From Isosphaeraceae bacterium (lineage in GTDB: Bacteria > Planctomycetota > Planctomycetia > Isosphaerales > Isosphaeraceae): a stretch of DNA of 61,334 nucleotides. Every line of letters begins with the position of its first letter. Position 1 is the first letter of the stretch. Location of the stretch: positions 1-61,334 of the forward strand of contig JAJPJC010000303.1 of NCBI GenBank assembly GCA_021324445.1, read 5' to 3'. This document shows, piece by piece, positions 16,980 to 24,443 of the stretch. A model generated the notes under the pieces. The model was not told the origin of the DNA. It made no database searches and saw only the letters and a list, made by a program, of their open reading frames with translations. The translations under genes were made by a program, and so were the position numbers.

Positions 16980-18341
16980 TCAGGCAATCAACTCATCAAT
17001 CGGCTTTGCTTCGGGAAGGATGGGGATGGGGCGTCGTTGTTCGTCGTAGACGACCGTGTTCGGGTCGATACGGAGCTGGTGGTAGACGGTGGCCAGGATC
17101 TCGGGGACGGTTATGGGGCGGTCGCTGGGCCATTCCCCCTTGCGGGTCGTGCTCCCCAGGACCTGGCCGCGCGTCAAGCCACCACCGGCCATCATGACCG
17201 AGTACGCCTGGGTCCAGTGGTCGCGTCCGGCGTCGCGGTTGATGATGGGGGCGCGCCCCATCTCGCTGATGAGCAGCACGAGCACCTCGTCGAGCATTCC
17301 GCGCTGGTGCAGGTCCACCAGCAGCGTGGAGACGGCGCGGTCCATTGCCGGCAGCAGTCGCTTGTGCCCGCGGAAGTTCTGCGCGTGCGTGTCCCACTCG
17401 GCGCCCTGGTACGGGTCCACCAGGACATAGGTCACGCCCGCTTCCACCAGGCGGCGCGCCAGGTACAAGGACTGTCCCACGGGGTGACTGCCGTATCGCT
17501 CGCGGAACCATGCGGCCTCCGCGCCGACATCGAGCGCCTGATCCATCCGCTGACTCCCCAGGAGCTCGAAAGCCCTCTGATACTGGGCGTCGATGCGACT
17601 GGCCAGCGGGTCGCGGTCCAGGGCCGCATTCCAGCGGTTGAGCGCCGCGCGCCAGGCCAGGCGGTGCTGCACTCGGCCGAGCGGCGCCTCGGCGGGCAGC
17701 CTGAGGCTCGGCGGCAACGTCATGGGCTGGCTGGCCGATGGGGGCGGGGGTCCTGTCTCGAACGCCTCGTAGGCCGTTCCGAGGAAGGCCGGGGTGGAAT
17801 AGCTGACCCGTCCCCCCAGTTGATGGCTCCGGGGCACGGCCACGAACCGGGGCACGCCGCCAGGTCCCATCACCCCCCGCCGGTGGGCCAGGATCGAGCC
17901 CACTGCCGGGTGCCGCGCGTTACTCCGCTCCAGGGCGACGCCGGCAGCCGTGTTCTCGAAGCCGGTCAGGATCAAGTGCATCCCGGGCGAGTGATCGTTG
18001 CGAGCATCGCAATGAACCGAGCGGATGATGTTATAAAGATGAGCCTGTTGCGCCAGCATCGGCATGTGTTCGCCGACGCGAACCGCGGGCAGCGACGTGG
18101 CGATGGTGGCGAACTCCCCGCGGATCTCTGCCGGGGCATCCGGCTTGGGATCCCAGGTCTCCAGGTGGCTCATCCCCCCCTCGAGCAACACGAGGATGAC
18201 CCCCTTGGCTCCCGGGCGCGCCGGGGGCGAGGCCGCCACAGCTCGCGGCGATGAGCGCGGCAGCACGAATGCGCTCAAACCGAAGCGGAACGCCTGCCGG
18301 CGGGTCATCCCGACCGCGGCGGAAGGCCAGGTTGGGAACAT
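16980..18341 (-). CDS. DUF1501 domain protein (secreted, Tat-type signal)
   Basis: This 453-residue protein is a typical planctomycete DUF1501 member, related to the alkaline phosphatase/sulfatase fold. The N-terminus has TRRQAFRFGLSAFVLP, a twin-arginine-like signal. Family motifs are present: VILVLLEGGMSHLETWDPKPD, HDARNDHSPGMH-type segment (VHCDARNDHSPGMHLILTG), AEWDTHAQNF, LISEMGRAP and RDHWTQAYSVMMAGGG. DUF1501 genes usually pair with a DUF1549/DUF1553 cytochrome gene; no such partner is adjacent here. Function is unproven. ATG 18341 was chosen; 18308 (MTRRQAF) is nearly as good. Confidence 0.88.
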   Translation of the reverse strand: MFPTWPSAAVGMTRRQAFRFGLSAFVLPRSSPRAVAASPPARPGAKGVILVLLEGGMSHLETWDPKPDAPAEIRGEFATIATSLPAVRVGEHMPMLAQQAHLYNIIRSVHCDARNDHSPGMHLILTGFENTAAGVALERSNARHPAVGSILAHRRGVMGPGGVPRFVAVPRSHQLGGRVSYSTPAFLGTAYEAFETGPPPPSASQPMTLPPSLRLPAEAPLGRVQHRLAWRAALNRWNAALDRDPLASRIDAQYQRAFELLGSQRMDQALDVGAEAAWFRERYGSHPVGQSLYLARRLVEAGVTYVLVDPYQGAEWDTHAQNFRGHKRLLPAMDRAVSTLLVDLHQRGMLDEVLVLLISEMGRAPIINRDAGRDHWTQAYSVMMAGGGLTRGQVLGSTTRKGEWPSDRPITVPEILATVYHQLRIDPNTVVYDEQRRPIPILPEAKPIDELIA

Positions 18342-18782
18342 GGCGGTGAAACTCTTGGCTGGCTTCCAGGAGGGCCCCGACCCGTCCAGTCGGAGGGGCG
18401 GCAGACGGACAGGCCACGACCTAAAGATGGTAAAATATGGAGATGGCACCGTCAAGCCGCCCGCGCTGTTCGTAAACCGCACGGGGTGTGGCCAGGTTTT
18501 CTGGCAGCGTCAACCCGTGGGTTTGAGGCAGACCTGCCAAGTCTCGAGAGTTCTCGGCGATCACCCCCGGGCGAACCCCCACACCCCGGCCCTCTCCCCG
18601 ATGGGGCGAGGGCGACCACGTGTTGGCTGCGCCGCGGCCTCCGCGCCGCGCAGAGGCGTGCACCGTCCCCTTCTCCCCGCCGGGGAGAAGGTGCCCGCAG
18701 GGCGGATGAGGGGCCATCCGCCGGGGCCGCGGCCACTCCCCAGGCCCGACACAGTGCCGTCCTTGATCCTCAGGTCGGAAGT
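18342..18782. other. Intergenic region with palindromic element
   Basis: No gene seen in 441 bases. It contains a block starting ccctctccccgatggggcgagggcg near 18590 and a perfect palindrome with 11-bp arms, ccttctccccg/cggggagaagg, at about 18670-18691, followed by ggtgcccgcagggcggatgag. Blocks of this type (CCCTCTCCCC with GGCGGATGAGGGG) are dispersed repeats in many high-GC bacteria. Confidence 0.55.
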
Positions 18783-19028
18783 TCACCCAGAGAATTTTAA
18801 CCTCACGCCCCTTGGTCCGACCGTGATCTTGACCGCTCGACCAAGAGGAACGCCACGCGCGAGGATCAGCAGGGCCGGGACGCCGTAGACAGCCCCCCAC
18901 CCGGTAAGGACGTTGCCGGCGGTATTGGGCCTGACGGAGAAAGCGATGGCGGCCCCGATCGAGCATGCCACGATGGCGACGGCGGTCATCAACCGCCAGA
19001 TCGGGAATCGCACGCGGGGCAGTCCCAT
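18783..19028 (-). CDS. Small two-helix membrane protein
   Basis: The 81-residue protein has two hydrophobic segments (LMTAVAIVACSIGAAIAF and VLTGWGAVYGVPALLILARG) and a basic C-terminal strand. The N-terminus RVRFPIWRLMTAVAIVA matches a signature shared with the proteins at 21925 and, more loosely, 23315 (a short R-F-x-I/L-R-x-LM start followed by a helix), common among planctomycete membrane proteins of unknown function. It lies downstream of repeat copy B. Confidence 0.55.
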   Translation of the reverse strand: MGLPRVRFPIWRLMTAVAIVACSIGAAIAFSVRPNTAGNVLTGWGAVYGVPALLILARGVPLGRAVKITVGPRGVRLKFSG

Positions 19029-19074
19029 GGCTCGGCCCTCGCCCGGCTCAACCTGGCGACTGTGGATACTGGGG

Positions 19075-19134
19075 CACCCGTTACAGGCCGCGCATCGTCC
19101 CGCGCCCGCTTGTAGGTTTCAACTATGGTTCACC
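19075..19134. repeat. 60-bp intergenic repeat, copy B
   Basis: It runs cacccgttacagg, gcatcgtcccgcgcccgc, then aactatggttcacc. The last bases overlap the stop codon of the WD40 gene. It sits between two minus-strand genes, about 47 bases ahead of the start at 19028. Confidence 0.65.
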
Positions 19135-20104
19135 GTTTACGGCTCGGAAGCTCGAAGTCCCAGACAGTAGCAAAGCCTCGCTCTCCGGTTGCCACGAGCT
19201 TCCTGGAGTTCGGAGAGAACGCAAGTCCGTAGACCGGACCACCTTTATGCGTCAGTGTGGCGAGGTGTGTGGCAGAGTCGGCCTGCCAGACGATGACGGT
19301 ACCCTCCCGGCCGCCCGCCGCCGCCGAGAATCGAACCGTTTCCGGCACCCACCAAACCGGCACTGCGTACAGAATTCTTCGTCGGTCGAAGTCCCAAATT
19401 TGAATTGCAAAAAAGTAACCCATTGCTAGTCGTCTGCCGTCGTTCGAGAACGCAAGAGGATGAACATCATCCCAAAAATCCTGAGCCACGTTTGTCGGCC
19501 GAGGTGGAGTGAAGGTAGCGATAAGACGGGGCTTCGTCGAGACGTCCCAGACTTGGACAGCCCGCTCCAAGGCGAAGGCGCAGACAAGTGGCTCACGCCT
19601 GGGCGAAAACGCCAGATCATAGACTCGGCGGTTTTGCGGTTCTTCGGCGAGTGTGATGACCTCTTGGCCCCGGACGGGCGACTTGCGGATCATGCTCTGG
19701 AGGGATTGGACCCCGCCATAATCGCGGTACTCGTAGTATGGGCCGATTGGTCGGATGGCAGTGAAACTCATGGGCTCTTGCCGTGCCACCTCTCGCGGAT
19801 CGACGCCAAAATCGATGAGTATCCGCCTTTGCACCTCCGGCGAAGCCGTCGGCCAATCCCGACCAAACGGACCCTCGCGCATCGGCACGCCCTCGAGTTC
19901 GCCCCACGAGTGGGGCCACCGCCCTGTCTGGGAGACGAACCTTTCGACGAGTTGGAGGGCGAAGAGCGTGAACTGCAGGTTGGTCTCGGCCTCGATCGAG
20001 GTGGACACGCACCGATAAAGGAGCCAGGCCCCCGAACTCATGGTAGCCAGGAGCAGGGCGAGGAGTCCGTATCGTACCATGAGCCGCATCGGTGGTGGTC
20101 GCAT
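19130..20104 (-). CDS. Membrane-anchored WD40-like repeat protein
   Basis: Starting at ATG 20104, the 324-residue protein has one N-terminal transmembrane helix (LMVRYGLLALLLATMSSGAWLL), an external segment with RFVSQTGRWPHSWGELEG, which is common in planctomycete membrane proteins, and a C-terminal half of WD40-like units: YDLAFSPRREPLVCAFALE, VQVWDVSTKPRLIATF, HPLAFSNDGRRLAMGYFF and YGLAFSPNSRKLVATGERG. A full propeller needs seven blades and only about four are evident. Interaction or sensory role is inferred. Repeat copies B and C flank the gene. Confidence 0.7.
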   Translation of the reverse strand: MRPPPMRLMVRYGLLALLLATMSSGAWLLYRCVSTSIEAETNLQFTLFALQLVERFVSQTGRWPHSWGELEGVPMREGPFGRDWPTASPEVQRRILIDFGVDPREVARQEPMSFTAIRPIGPYYEYRDYGGVQSLQSMIRKSPVRGQEVITLAEEPQNRRVYDLAFSPRREPLVCAFALERAVQVWDVSTKPRLIATFTPPRPTNVAQDFWDDVHPLAFSNDGRRLAMGYFFAIQIWDFDRRRILYAVPVWWVPETVRFSAAAGGREGTVIVWQADSATHLATLTHKGGPVYGLAFSPNSRKLVATGERGFATVWDFELPSRKR

Positions 20105-20136
20105 GGCAGGACTCTTCGCCAGTCTTGATCCTGGAT

Positions 20137-20197
20137 CACCCGTTCCACGTTCGCCCATCGTCCCGTGCCCACCTGGCCGCGCCAACTATGGTTCACC
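20137..20197. repeat. 60-bp intergenic repeat, copy C
   Basis: It runs cacccgttccacgttcgccc, atcgtcccgtgccc, then gccaactatggttcacc, aligning over its whole length with copy B. It lies between the WD40 gene and the zinc-ribbon gene, 33 bases ahead of the start at 20104. The flanking motif ctggatcacc is found again near 20890 and 21281. Confidence 0.65.
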
Positions 20198-20277
20198 CGA
20201 TGCGCTGCAACCTCCACCGACGAGTCGAGGCGGGCCGTCGATCGCAACCAGCCAGGCCGCTGAGGGGACTATCGCCG

Positions 20278-20706
20278 TTACCGCTTGGGAGGAGGCAGCG
20301 CTCTCGTCACGGCCCGGCAGTCGTGGCAGGTGAGGAACGTCCACCCGATCGGTCTGCGCATCTTGGTCGGCTTGCGGAGGTCGTTGCTCCCGCACCGGCT
20401 GCAGCGGTCGCGGCCGCAGTCGGACCACCATTCGTACTTCGTCCCGCAGCCGAGGCATTTGTAAATGTAGAACGGAATAAGCGGCAGGCGCTCCGTGCGG
20501 CTCCGGACGTTGCGGCTGCCGCACCGCCAGCACTCGGACAGCCCGAATACCTGGCGCTTGGCCGTCGCGCCGCTGTCGCGGCAGGTGATGATCACCAGCG
20601 GCATGGGACAGGACTCCTGGTCCACTCGGCGCTCGAGGTCCTTGCTGCCGCAAGACTTGCACCGATCGAGGGAAGGCGGTCGGCGGGGCTTCGGGGCCCT
20701 ATCCAT
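20278..20706 (-). CDS. Triple zinc-ribbon protein, novel arrangement
   Basis: The 142-residue basic protein is built from three units with an exact 43-residue period. Each has a first knuckle CxxCGS at Cys16/19, 59/62 and 102/105, and a second knuckle at Cys42/Ser45, 84/87 and 127/130. The first unit has lost one Cys (CRDSG), so it may bind zinc weakly. The loops differ (for example TERLPLIPFYIYKCLGCGT). Between the knuckles is a basic beta-rich part. Nucleic-acid or protein binding is the usual role of zinc ribbons, but I cannot assign a function. The start ATG lies 266 bases from the next gene. Confidence 0.7.
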   Translation of the reverse strand: MDRAPKPRRPPSLDRCKSCGSKDLERRVDQESCPMPLVIITCRDSGATAKRQVFGLSECWRCGSRNVRSRTERLPLIPFYIYKCLGCGTKYEWWSDCGRDRCSRCGSNDLRKPTKMRRPIGWTFLTCHDCRAVTRALPPPKR

Positions 20707-20972
20707 CGGGGTCGTCCTCCCTCAGTGTGAGCAATTCGCTCCGGGTCTTGGCCGCCACCTCTTGCCGCCGCGCCAACCGGCTCCCGGCGCCTGGATCGCC
20801 AGCGGGAGTTGATTCGGTCAGAGACCGCCTTCAGTCATTTGACTCTTGGCTAACCGAGATGGTTCCGCGCCCACATATCCTGGTCATCACTGGATCACCG
20901 CTCGCGCCTCGTTGCCGGGTCGGAGCCCGGGGTGGAAAGCCTCATCAATAGATGATCGCTGCCACCTCAGAG

Positions 20973-21242
20973 TCAGGCTGATGCCGCTGCACCTGGCGGA
21001 ATGAAATCCGGTGGAGCGATGATCTGCGCCAGGACGGGGGGATCAGCGAACCAGCAGTCGCACCAGTCATATACATCCATGACGTACTGCCCGTCGCGCT
21101 CCTGCCAAGAGGTCTCTATCATGCTGTGCTTCGACGCGCAGAACTCACCGACGAAGCAGAGAGCTTGGTGGAGTGTCGCCGCCTCGGCGGTGATCGATGC
21201 TCCATCCAGATCCACGCCTGACCGAAGCCGGACTGTAAACAT
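20973..21242 (-). CDS. Hypothetical protein, 89 residues
   Basis: No family recognised. It reads MFTVRLRSGVDLDGASITAE, then TLHQALCFVGEFCASKHSMIE and an aromatic/Cys-rich segment (YVMDVYDWCDCWFADPP). The composition is protein-like and balanced, with an alpha-beta pattern. The ctggatcacc motif also found with repeat copy C lies 40 bases upstream of its start. Confidence 0.5.
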   Translation of the reverse strand: MFTVRLRSGVDLDGASITAEAATLHQALCFVGEFCASKHSMIETSWQERDGQYVMDVYDWCDCWFADPPVLAQIIAPPDFIPPGAAASA

Positions 21243-21281
21243 TGGGAATCAGCCGACCACCTGGAAAACCCGATTTCTGGA

Positions 21282-21476
21282 TCACCCTTTGCGCCTTCCT
21301 GCCGCGCCAAGGGCCGAGAGCAAGTAGGCGGCGGCGCGGATCTCCTGGTGATCGTCCTCCGGGTCGCCGTCGAGTGTCTCCTCGACGTGCCGAGCCAGCC
21401 CGGTGGCATCGAAGACATCGCCGAACCAGTCGGCGGCGCCATCGTTCTCCCACGCCGCTGTACCCCATGCCCCCAT
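21282..21476 (-). CDS. Short DUF4259-like protein, probably truncated
   Basis: The 64-residue protein begins MGAWGTAAWENDGAADWFGD, the clear N-terminal signature of DUF4259 proteins (MGAWGxGxFxNDxAxDW). Family members usually have 120 or more residues; this one stops after AAAYLLSALGAAGRRKG, where the ggatcaccc repeat motif begins. It is likely truncated at its 3' end by the repeat or a rearrangement. Function of the family is unknown. Confidence 0.6.
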   Translation of the reverse strand: MGAWGTAAWENDGAADWFGDVFDATGLARHVEETLDGDPEDDHQEIRAAAYLLSALGAAGRRKG

Positions 21477-21924
21477 CGCTGGCCTCCGAGCCGACTCGCG
21501 TCCAGGTTCAGCGGCCCGGCTCGCCCGCTCCCTGGAACGCGCCGTTAAGGGATCACCGTATACGGCTGACTCGTCCGTCCGGCACGCCGCATCTCATTCC
21601 TCAATGATACGTACGAGCCGGTGTCAAGGAGTGAGGGAAACGGAAGGGGCGGATCGCCGGGGAGCTTCACCCGCGCCATGGATGACCGGGGGAGGGACGG
21701 GACTGCGCCCGCCCCCCCGCCAGGGAGATCGGTCCGCTAAGTTCGAGGCGGTCTGTCCCCCGATGGCCCCCTCCGTGCCCATCACGGCCAGCTATCTCGA
21801 AGCCGGCGCCTGATCGTCCGCGTCATTGAGAATCTGTCAACTCTCAAGACTAATCCATCCATTACAGATGACCGCATTCTCCCAAGCCCGAGTGTTCGGG
21901 TCAACTCTACTTCAGACGTTGCGC
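21477..21924. other. Intergenic region without a clear gene
   Basis: No convincing gene or family in 448 bases. It has the sequence gggatcaccgtatacggctg near 21549, resembling the repeat motif near 20890 and 21281, and an isolated AT-rich patch (ctcaatgatacgtacg) near 21600. Short frames present lack ribosome binding sites. Confidence 0.4.
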
Positions 21925-22662
21925 TCAATCCTCGCACTCGTACCGCCATCTGTCGCGCAGCTTCAGATCCAAATACAGGTTGTAGAAAGGACCGCTGGAA
22001 CCCCCAGCGGGCACGCTGGGGGCGGCGACAACCCGGACGAAACCAGAGCGACCCGATGGCTCGGGGTCGATGATTAGGCCGACATCGCCACTGGAAGGAT
22101 CAACGGCCGAGCCGACCACGCGGAACAGCCCGGCCCATTCCGGGCTGGCGATCCCCTGACCGGCAGCGACGCGATCCGCCAGACGATCCAGAGCCTGCGT
22201 AGAAGCGAGGAAGGCGAGGTGAAACGGCCAACGGGTGAGGAGCATCGTGAGCGGCAGGATGGCCAACACGAGGACCAACGGCCAAGCCAGGAACGGAGAG
22301 CGCTGTGGCCTCGCGGCTCGGCGCGTCACTGCGGTCGCCCAGGCAGCTCCGGCACCGAAGACGAAGGGAAAGGCCAAGAGCCAGACGAGGAACATCAGCA
22401 TGACGCCACCCATATTCAGTCGGTGGATGCACACGCCAGCGCTCACAATGTTGTTCAAGGCGGCCACGACCCCGAAGGAGAGGGCCGCGAGCCGCCGGAA
22501 GCCGTGGAACATCCACCACGTCCCGCCGATCAGGGCGAGGTAGGCCAGTCCGAATGCCACGACCAAGCCGATCGGTGAGACCAACGCGTTGAGGAGGCCG
22601 GCCGCCACCGCGACCGCGATCATGAGACTCCGGATTGTGAACCGGACTGGGGTCCGTCGCAT
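21925..22662 (-). CDS. Membrane protein of unknown function
   Basis: The 245-residue protein starts RRTPVRFTIRSLMIAVAVAAG, the R-F-x-I-R-x-LM signature common in planctomycete membrane proteins. There are four or five hydrophobic helices (for example LVVAFGLAYLALIGGTWWMF, VMLMFLVWLLAFPFVFGAG and LVLVLAILPLTMLLTRW), then a soluble C-terminal region of about 75 residues (VDPSSGDVGLIIDPEPSGRS, then GPFYNLYLDLKLRDRW). No function can be proposed. It is the last gene of the minus-strand island, and the second long direct repeat begins about 28 bases upstream of its start. Confidence 0.65.
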   Translation of the reverse strand: MRRTPVRFTIRSLMIAVAVAAGLLNALVSPIGLVVAFGLAYLALIGGTWWMFHGFRRLAALSFGVVAALNNIVSAGVCIHRLNMGGVMLMFLVWLLAFPFVFGAGAAWATAVTRRAARPQRSPFLAWPLVLVLAILPLTMLLTRWPFHLAFLASTQALDRLADRVAAGQGIASPEWAGLFRVVGSAVDPSSGDVGLIIDPEPSGRSGFVRVVAAPSVPAGGSSGPFYNLYLDLKLRDRWRYECED

Positions 22663-22690
22663 GGCTCAGTCCTGGCAAGTCTGATTACTA

Positions 22691-22930
22691 ATCGACTCGT
22701 TACACCTCAGGTTTGACGTAAGTCCCCGAGCCGCTCAGCGGGGATCGGCGATCCGCCCGCCATCTTCAGGCTTGACACTGACTCGCCCAACAGATGACCC
22801 CCCGACCACGCCGCCCAACCCCTCCCTCCCCCACGATCGTAACTCGCCCCGATCAGCACGGCAATCGTCCCAATTCCGAGTGGTCCGAGCCCCTGAGCGA
22901 CCATGCTCGACTCCGACGCCGGCCTCGACC
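22691..22930. repeat. Long direct repeat, copy 2
   Basis: This 240-base copy of the repeat at 16727-16957 lies just beyond the start of the last minus-strand gene. The copies are 5.96 kb apart in direct orientation, with small indels and substitutions. A minus-strand frame reading MVAQGLGPLGIGTIAVLIGAS is open here but broken in copy 1, so it may be a decayed membrane-protein end. Confidence 0.75.
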
Positions 22931-23314
22931 CGGACGGCATCTTCGCTCGGGATCGATCTCTCCGCCCCAGGGGCCGGGCCGGGCGGCCCGCTTGTTGGAG
23001 CGGATCTCCGCCAGCTCGGCGACGCCAGCGGGGCGTATCGGCGGCCGGATGCTCCCTAGGTCGCCGGGGGCTTGGGAGATTGCGGCGCGAACGACCCGAA
23101 ATCGCGGGCCGCGTCGCCGGGGTTCCAGGGGCGAGTCTTACGAGGATCTCACGGCGCTCGCTCGGGCCGTGTCGCGGTGCTCCAGCCAGCCACCAGACGC
23201 GATCCCTCCGGGGACAGGACGGTCGGTCGGCTCCCGCTCGAAGGGGCCTGGGGGTTCGAGTAGAATCCGGCTCTCGGACTCCGCCCCCCGGTCTCGGCCT
23301 CTCGGAGCGAACCC
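22931..23314. other. Intergenic region upstream of a membrane-protein gene
   Basis: I see no convincing gene in this GC-rich stretch. A GC-poor promoter is not obvious; the sequence gtagaatcc near 23260 could serve as a -10 element for the gene at 23315, without a recognisable -35 box. Confidence 0.3.
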
Positions 23315-23911
23315 ATGAGCCGGCTCCGCTATACCATCGCCCAGGTGATGGCCCTCGTGCTCTTCGTCGGATTCGGCTTCGCGGCCCTGCGGTCGGGCAC
23401 CGTCCTCTGGTCGAGTGCGGTCTTCACGCTCACCGTGGCGGTCCTCTCGGCCGCCATCCTCGGGGCGATGGCACGCCGGGGGCCGGCCCGGTTGACGTGG
23501 GCCGGCTTCGCCCTCTTCGGCTGGATCTACCTGGGGACGGCGTTCGGGCCGTGGGCGGAGGCCAATGGGGTGAAGGCACCGCCCTACCTGACCCGGTGGG
23601 GACTCGACTACTGGGATGCCAAAGCGTGGTCCAGCGGTCGGCTGGACACCGCTCCGCCGGGAGAGGTGCTGTTCCCACGGTTTGCGCCGGTCCAGCCGCG
23701 GCCAATCGTCGGGGCAATCCGCGCAGGGCCGCTCCCCGGGCCGCTTGTGACCCTCCCCGATTCCTTCCAGTTCCGTCGAATCGGCCACTGCCTCGCGGCG
23801 ATCCTCTTCGGCCTGGCGGGGGCAATCCTGTGCCGTCTCCTCGCCGTGGAGCAGGACCGGCCCAATCCTCAGGCCCCGCCGCCTGGGTCTCGGCCCGGAG
23901 TCGGTGAATGA
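23315..23911 (+). CDS. Membrane protein of unknown function
   Basis: The 198-residue protein has hydrophobic helices at about 8-26 (AQVMALVLFVGFGFAALRS), 31-51, 60-78 and 160-176 (GHCLAAILFGLAGAILCRLLA), with a soluble loop of about 70 residues between the third and fourth. The N-terminus RLRYTIAQVMALVLFVG belongs to the same short signature seen in other planctomycete membrane proteins. Its last 43 bases overlap the 3' end of the convergent gene at 23869. Function unknown. Confidence 0.6.
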   Translation: MSRLRYTIAQVMALVLFVGFGFAALRSGTVLWSSAVFTLTVAVLSAAILGAMARRGPARLTWAGFALFGWIYLGTAFGPWAEANGVKAPPYLTRWGLDYWDAKAWSSGRLDTAPPGEVLFPRFAPVQPRPIVGAIRAGPLPGPLVTLPDSFQFRRIGHCLAAILFGLAGAILCRLLAVEQDRPNPQAPPPGSRPGVGE

Positions 23912-24288
23912 CCGTCCTGCGCCGCGGCGGAGCCTCTGGCCCAGCGCGCGGTGGCGCCCAGAAGCAGGAAGGGCACGCTGTTGACCAGAGGGCTCAGGAG
24001 ATGTCGGCGGTTGGCGAAGTATTCCGCCCAGTGGATGGACGCGAAGAGCGCCGAGAAGAGGAGGAGCGCGTAATGGACCGGCCGACGTTGCTCGAAGTGA
24101 GCCAGGCACCAGAACGCCATCAGGCCGATGAAGACGCCTTCGGCACCCTGCTCGCGGATCAGGTGGGCCGTGAGCGGTGAGTGCGCCTCCGGGGGTAAGG
24201 CCAACGCGGGCATGAGCAGCGCCGCAACGCCCAGGAGGACCGCGAGCGCACCGATCAAGGCGTAGACGGCGAGGGCGATGGGCTTCAT
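23869..24288 (-). CDS. Small four-helix membrane protein (DUF4345-like layout)
   Basis: From ATG 24288 the 139-residue protein has four transmembrane segments: LAVYALIGALAVLLGVAALL, GVFIGLMAFWCLAHF, YALLLFSALFASIHWAEYF and SPLVNSVPFLLLGATARWA. The pattern, with an R/E after the second helix and a His in the third, resembles small four-helix membrane proteins of the DUF4345/DoxX-like type, but I cannot confirm a family. The C-terminus is Gly/Pro-rich and overlaps the neighbouring convergent gene by 43 bases. Confidence 0.6.
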   Translation of the reverse strand: MKPIALAVYALIGALAVLLGVAALLMPALALPPEAHSPLTAHLIREQGAEGVFIGLMAFWCLAHFEQRRPVHYALLLFSALFASIHWAEYFANRRHLLSPLVNSVPFLLLGATARWARGSAAAQDGHSPTPGRDPGGGA

Positions 24289-24443
24289 GCGTAGCTCAAC
24301 GATTTCGTTGCAGGAACGACTCTGGGTTGTGACCGCGAGAAAGTCGCGCGGCCTCCAGACCCCATGCCGGACCGGGCCGCCGTGCTGCCACAACGGTGAC
24401 GCGGGGCCGAACCTCAATGCGGCCGCACAACGCGCGTGGGGTG

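Noticed and set aside
19075..20197. Integron attC sites at the 60-bp repeats
   Set aside because: I could not find canonical RYYYAAC and GTTRRRY ends or a clear attC fold, and no integrase is in the window. Kept only as a testable idea in the island finding.
22794..23318. Plus-strand frames in the gap before the membrane protein at 23315
   Set aside because: Composition is Arg/Pro/Ser-rich with no motif, and part overlaps the non-coding long repeat.
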